Assembly (NCBI GenBank): GCA_945631445.1 | Contig: CALZCR010000051.1 | Span: 1-8,286, forward strand | Reading direction: 5' to 3' | DNA length: 8,286 bases | Source: an uncultured Corynebacterium sp. | GTDB lineage: Bacteria; Actinomycetota; Actinomycetes; Mycobacteriales; Mycobacteriaceae | Shown here: positions 4,851 through 8,286 of the stretch, piece after piece | Layout: each line of letters begins with the position of its first letter | Numbering within the stretch: the first letter of the stretch is position 1 | Notes under the pieces: model-generated | Seen by the model: only the letters and a program-made list of their open reading frames with translations | Told to the model about the DNA's origin: nothing | Database searches by the model: none | Translations under genes and position numbers: made by a program

Positions 4851-5873
4851 ATGTCGACCACAGTTCCGGGTAACCGCGGGCCCCAGCGCCGGGAGAAGGA
4901 GAATGAGGCGTCGGTGCCTGATTCCGCCGTCGCCGTCTTCGTCCGCGAGCACGGGTGGCGGGCTTACGTCATTCCGGTGCTCGCGGTGATCACGGTCTGG
5001 CTGCTGATCGACGCATTCACCTCCCCGACGGGCGAGCTCACGACAGGCGGCGGCGCCGACACCGCCGTGGACTCGCCCGCCCGCGAAGTGGAGGAACCGC
5101 CCTTCGGCCCGGGGCCGGACCCGTCGCGTTCAGACGGCACGGCCGTCGCCCCCACCGAGTTGCCGCCCGGCGGCGCCTTCGCCCAGTCGGGGGAGGGCAG
5201 TTTCCGCACCGTCGGCGCCCCTGGCGCGGCCGCCGGCGCCGGCGAGGAACTCGTCATCCGCTACGTCTTAGAGATCGAAAACGGCGTCGACGCCGCCAGC
5301 TACGGCGGCGACGACGCGTTCGCCTCCCTGATCGACGCCACCTTGGCGGATCCCCGCGGCTGGGTCCACGACCCCCGCTTCCGTTTCGAGCACGTCGGTA
5401 CCGACGCGGACCCGAACTTGCGGATCCGGTTGGCCAGCGTGGACACCACGCACGAATTCTGCGGCAACGACCTGGAGATGGAAACCAGTTGCCGCACCAC
5501 CGTCACCGGCGAAAACCTGGTGATGCTCAATGATTCGCGCTGGACGCGCGGGGCGGAGACCTTCGAAGGCGACCTCGGTTCTTACCGGCAATACCTGATC
5601 AACCACGAAGTCGGCCACGCCCTCGGCTACCAGCGCCACGTGGCCTGCGGGGGAGAAGGGGCGTTGGCGCCGATCATGATGCAGCAGACGTTGAGCTTGA
5701 CCAACAGCCAGCTCAACGCCTTCAACCCGGAAGAGATTTACCCGGACGACGACGCGACCTGCCGGTACAACGCCTGGCCCTACCCGGAACTCGGCGACCT
5801 GCCGGGCGCCGCGGACGGGCCGGAGGCGCCGCCGGCGGACGCGCGCGTCGGCGAAGCAGAGGAGGCTCGATGA
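4851..5873 (+). CDS. DUF3152 protein: membrane-anchored, metzincin-like putative zinc protease
   Basis: A 340-aa protein with a charged cytoplasmic N-terminus (1-37), one transmembrane helix (about 38-56, AYVIPVLAVITVWLLIDAF), a Gly/Pro-rich linker (about 57-130) and an exported DUF3152 domain (about 131-312). That domain contains NHEVGHALGYQRH (251-263), with H252 and H256 as zinc ligands, E253 as the likely catalytic base and H263 as a possible third ligand, then a methionine pair in APIMMQQ (273-279) suited to a Met-turn. Cysteines C204, C214, C266 and C304 could form disulfides. These features suggest an extracytoplasmic metallopeptidase related to Rv3207c; substrate unknown. The third His is one residue further than in classical metzincins. 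The stop overlaps the next ATG. Confidence 0.88.
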   Translation: MSTTVPGNRGPQRREKENEASVPDSAVAVFVREHGWRAYVIPVLAVITVWLLIDAFTSPTGELTTGGGADTAVDSPAREVEEPPFGPGPDPSRSDGTAVAPTELPPGGAFAQSGEGSFRTVGAPGAAAGAGEELVIRYVLEIENGVDAASYGGDDAFASLIDATLADPRGWVHDPRFRFEHVGTDADPNLRIRLASVDTTHEFCGNDLEMETSCRTTVTGENLVMLNDSRWTRGAETFEGDLGSYRQYLINHEVGHALGYQRHVACGGEGALAPIMMQQTLSLTNSQLNAFNPEEIYPDDDATCRYNAWPYPELGDLPGAADGPEAPPADARVGEAEEAR

Positions 5874-6643
5874 GCAATGAGGTCCCCGCGCACGTCAGAA
5901 CGGCGTTCGGCACCGGCTCCGACGAAGAGGTGGTGGAGACGCACCGGCTCGGCCCCGCCTGGGACAACGGCCTGAAGGTCGGGCAGGTGGTCTACGCCCG
6001 CGCCGGCGACACCGCCCACTGGTCCGCGACCGTGCGCGAGCGGCTCCACGTCGACGGGGCACGGGTGGCGCGGCCGGTGCGCTCCAGCGACGGTCGTTTC
6101 CTCGTGGCGGGGTGGAAGGCCACCCTGTGGGCCCCGGGGGTGCTCTCGCGCCGGGTCGACGAGACCGCGGTGACGGCGCTGCGGCTGGAGGAGGCGCTGG
6201 TGGAGGAGACGGCTCCGCCGGCCGGCGACGACCGCGACGACGTCTTCGCGCGGGCGGAGCGGACGGCGTGGGCGGAGGCCGACGAGCGTTTCGGGCCCAT
6301 AGAGGGGCCGCGGACGCAGACCGGGCACGCGGACCTGTTGGCCAGCACCGTGTACGAGGGGGCGGCGGTGCCGACGATCACGGACCTGGTGCCTTTCACG
6401 GAGCAGCGCCCGCGGGGGTACTCCGCGGCGCTGGTGCTTGTCGACGGCCTGGTGTACTCCGCCGTGGACGTAGGCGTCGTGGAACGGTTCGCGCATGTGC
6501 CGCAGCTGCTGGAGCTCATGGTGCGGGCGGCGATGTATCGCCGGCACGTCTGCGAGCTGCACCCGGCCGCGACCTCGATCACCCGTTCGAGCGTGGCGGA
6601 GGTGGAGGAACTGCTGTTGTCGCGGGCATCTGCGACAATCTAG
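5870..6643 (+). CDS. TIGR02569 family protein (actinobacterial, uncharacterised)
   Basis: A 257-aa protein with no signal peptide or membrane helix, so probably cytoplasmic. It starts at ATG 5870 within an ATGA overlap with the DUF3152 gene, after a strong GGAGG (5861-5865). The N-terminal half carries blocks such as GPAWDNGLKVGQVVY and RPVRSSDGRFLVAGWKA (65-81), which I recognise as typical of the TIGR02569 family (Rv3205c in M. tuberculosis); the C-terminal half is helix-rich (RFAHVPQLLELMVRAAMYR). The layout faintly recalls aminoglycoside phosphotransferase-like folds, but I see no full kinase catalytic loop and do not assign one. Its last codons contain the dyad at 6617-6639 that may drive adnA, which starts 2 bases after the stop. 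Confidence 0.82.
   Translation: MSNEVPAHVRTAFGTGSDEEVVETHRLGPAWDNGLKVGQVVYARAGDTAHWSATVRERLHVDGARVARPVRSSDGRFLVAGWKATLWAPGVLSRRVDETAVTALRLEEALVEETAPPAGDDRDDVFARAERTAWAEADERFGPIEGPRTQTGHADLLASTVYEGAAVPTITDLVPFTEQRPRGYSAALVLVDGLVYSAVDVGVVERFAHVPQLLELMVRAAMYRRHVCELHPAATSITRSSVAEVEELLLSRASATI
6617..6639 (+). promoter_or_regulatory. Candidate PafBC-type DNA-damage promoter of adnA
   Basis: TTGTCGCGG (6617-6625), then 8 bases, then GACAAT (6634-6639). The LexA-independent mycobacterial damage promoter (RecA-NDp, used by PafBC) is TTGTCRGTG-N8-TAnnnT: the TTGTCR part and the 8-base gap match exactly, while the GTG end and the first T of the -10 do not. TTGTCGC and GCGACAA are also a perfect 7-bp dyad with an 8-base gap. 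The -10-like element ends 6 bases before the adnA ATG, as for leaderless mRNA. Confidence 0.45.
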
Positions 6644-6645
6644 GA

Positions 6646-8286
6646 ATGGCCCACTCCAGTTCTGAACCGACTGCTCCGCTGCTTCCGCCGAACCCCGGCG
6701 TCCGCCTGGTGCCGCGCACCCGCCGCATAACCGGGCGGACCTGGCCGAATGAGCTGCCGACCCGCGGCCGGTGGCGGGTCACCGGTGACGCCGGGGCGGG
6801 CACGACCAGTTTTTTGGTGGACACCGTCCTGCAGAAGATCCGCTCGGGCGCGGACCCGGACGGCGTCCTGGTCGTCGCAGCGTCGAAGGAGGCGGGCGGC
6901 CGGCTGCGCCGCGAGATCGTCGACGCGTTGGTCTCCGAGGGCGATCGTTACGCCGCCAACGCCCCGCTGGTGCGCTCCGTGCACTCCCTGGCGTTTGCGC
7001 TGCTGCGGGAGGCGCGGGAAGAAAACATCCGGCTGATCACCGGCGCTGAGCAGGACAACGTCATCCGCGAGCTGCTCGCCGGCCACGCCGCCGACCGGCG
7101 CGGCGGCTGGCCCGAAGAAGTGCGTCCCGCGCTGACCTTCGTGGGTTTTGCCCGGCAGCTGCGCGACCTGCTGCTGCGCGCCGCGGAGCGCGGGCTTGCG
7201 CCGGAAGACCTGCAGCGGCTGGGGCAGCGGCACCACCGCCCCATGTGGTCGGCCGCGGGCGCATTCATGCGCGAATACGAACAGACCACCGCGCTGGCCG
7301 GCACCCACAGCTATTCGGCCTCCGAGTTGGTGGCCACCGTGCTGACCACCGACGTCACGCCGCGCTGGCACACCGTCATCGTCGACGACGCCCAACATCT
7401 GGACCCGGAGTCCGGGGAACTGATCCGCCGGATCCTGCCGCCCGCCTCGGACGGGCTGGCCGTGATCGCCGGCGACCCGGCGCAGTCCGTCTTTCATTTC
7501 CGCGGCGCCAGCCCGAAATTCTTCCGGTCGCTGCGCCCGTCCCCCGAACACGACGTGGACTTAGGCGCCAGCCGCCGCGACCCGGCCCGCCGCGTCGCCG
7601 TCGTCGACGACAGCGGCACCCACCGGGATGTGGTGGCCGACGCCGTGCGCCGCGCCCACCTGGAGGACGGGGACGACTGGCGCGACATCGCGGTCATCGT
7701 GCGCTCCACCGGCCAACTGGGCCCGGTGCGCCGCGCGCTGCTGGCCGCCGGGGTGCCGGTGCACCTGAACCCCACGGATGTGGTGCTGGCGGAGCAGCAC
7801 ATCGTCGCGGCCATCTTGCAAGGCGTGCGCGCCCTGACCGAGCGCCTCAGCAACACGGAGCTGGAGCAACTGGTCTTAGGACCCGTCGGCGGCGCCGACC
7901 CGGTCACCCTGCGCCGCCTGCTGCGCGGGCTGCGCCGCCACGACCCGGCCACCCGCGGCATCGAAACCTTGGGCGAGCTGCTCGCGCCGGACGCCGAGCT
8001 GCCCGACTTCGGGGACGCGCTGACCGAACGCGAGACGCAGATCCTGCGGCGGCTGCGCACCGTGCTGGACGCCGGCCGCGCCGCCCTGCACTCCCACGCC
8101 ACGGTGGAGGAGGTCTTGTGGGAGGTCTGGGCCGCGACCGGGTTATCCGACCGGCTCATGGCCGCGGCGCTGCGCGGCGGCGCCACCGGCTCCCAGGCCG
8201 ACCGCGACCTGGACGCGATGATGGCGCTCTTCGACGCCGCGGGCGATTTCGCGGAACGCCGCCCGTCGGCCTCCGTCGACTCCTTC
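6646..8286 (+). CDS. adnA: AdnA-type subunit of the AdnAB helicase-nuclease (partial, N-terminal 547 aa)
   Basis: Open at the right edge: 547 codons of a protein usually over 1000 aa. It is a UvrD/RecB-like superfamily 1 helicase: Walker A region GDAGAGTTS (47-55), motif Ia-like AASKEAGGRLRREI (78-91), SVHSLAFALL (111-120, motif Ib region), motif II DDAQ (247-250), and motif III GDPAQSVFHFRGA (276-288). The Walker A Lys is replaced by Thr53 and the motif II Glu by Asp248, pointing to a weakened ATPase. This fits AdnA, the lesser motor of the mycobacterial AdnAB complex, in which AdnB drives translocation during double-strand-break resection (established for mycobacteria). The RecB-family nuclease domain expected at the C-terminus, and adnB downstream, lie outside the window. 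Start at ATG 6646, 2 bases after the preceding stop, with no well-spaced Shine-Dalgarno. Other UvrD-like helicases are possible but less consistent with context. Confidence 0.85.
   Translation, partial: MAHSSSEPTAPLLPPNPGVRLVPRTRRITGRTWPNELPTRGRWRVTGDAGAGTTSFLVDTVLQKIRSGADPDGVLVVAASKEAGGRLRREIVDALVSEGDRYAANAPLVRSVHSLAFALLREAREENIRLITGAEQDNVIRELLAGHAADRRGGWPEEVRPALTFVGFARQLRDLLLRAAERGLAPEDLQRLGQRHHRPMWSAAGAFMREYEQTTALAGTHSYSASELVATVLTTDVTPRWHTVIVDDAQHLDPESGELIRRILPPASDGLAVIAGDPAQSVFHFRGASPKFFRSLRPSPEHDVDLGASRRDPARRVAVVDDSGTHRDVVADAVRRAHLEDGDDWRDIAVIVRSTGQLGPVRRALLAAGVPVHLNPTDVVLAEQHIVAAILQGVRALTERLSNTELEQLVLGPVGGADPVTLRRLLRGLRRHDPATRGIETLGELLAPDAELPDFGDALTERETQILRRLRTVLDAGRAALHSHATVEEVLWEVWAATGLSDRLMAAALRGGATGSQADRDLDAMMALFDAAGDFAERRPSASVDSF

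Noticed and set aside
6640..8186. Long - strand open frames of 303 and 230 codons
   Set aside because: Antisense shadows of adnA, which shows helicase motifs on the + strand.
1..8286. Mobile elements, CRISPR arrays, tRNA or rRNA genes
   Set aside because: No transposase or integrase motifs, no regularly spaced direct repeats and no tRNA-like cloverleaf were seen; gene content is conserved core genome.

Overview
The window looks like a chromosomal segment of a high-G+C Corynebacterium, or a close relative within the Mycobacteriales. The evidence is gene content and order: the tail of sigH, an anti-sigma gene of the RshA type, the 24-residue actinobacterial ribosomal protein bL37, a WhiB1/WhcE regulator, an RhlE-type DEAD-box helicase beside a membrane-anchored propeller-like protein, then DUF3107, DUF3152, a TIGR02569-family gene and the start of an AdnA-type helicase-nuclease gene. 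The same families lie near each other around Rv3201c-Rv3223c in Mycobacterium tuberculosis. I see no mobile element, CRISPR array, tRNA, rRNA or phage gene.

Layout. From 1 to 411 (+ strand) is the SigH stress module: the last 34 residues of the sigma factor, then its anti-sigma factor. From 451 to 968 (- strand) are bL37, with a strong intrinsic terminator, and the iron-sulfur regulator WhcE/WhiB1. From 969 to 1474 is a 506-base gene-free region that holds a CRP/GlxR-like dyad, a 10-base palindrome and an orphan terminator-like hairpin. From 1475 to 1948 (+) is a four-helix membrane protein. It converges on, and shares a CTAG stop overlap with, the rhlE operon (- strand, 4487 down to 1945: RhlE, then an ATGA-coupled membrane-anchored protein). 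A 68-base divergent promoter region separates rhlE from the + strand series of DUF3107 (4556-4786), DUF3152 metalloprotease-like protein (4851-5873), TIGR02569 protein (5870-6643, ATGA-coupled) and adnA (6646 to beyond the right edge).

How the genes fit together. The left part is redox and heat stress control: SigH is held by a thiol-containing anti-sigma factor, and WhcE is a neighbouring iron-sulfur regulator that belongs to the SigH system in C. glutamicum. The right part ends in double-strand-break resection by AdnAB. The small proteins before adnA are conserved but uncharacterised actinobacterial families, and their repeated proximity to adnAB is suggestive only.

The most notable signals are regulatory and catalytic-site details. 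There is a perfect dyad resembling the LexA-independent (PafBC) DNA-damage promoter at the 3' end of the TIGR02569 gene, placed for leaderless expression of adnA. The anti-sigma factor lacks the usual zinc-binding His. The AdnA Walker A motif lacks its Lys. The DUF3152 protein has a metzincin-like zinc motif one residue longer than the classical form. I did not find a clearly new multi-gene system; most of the window is conserved core genome.
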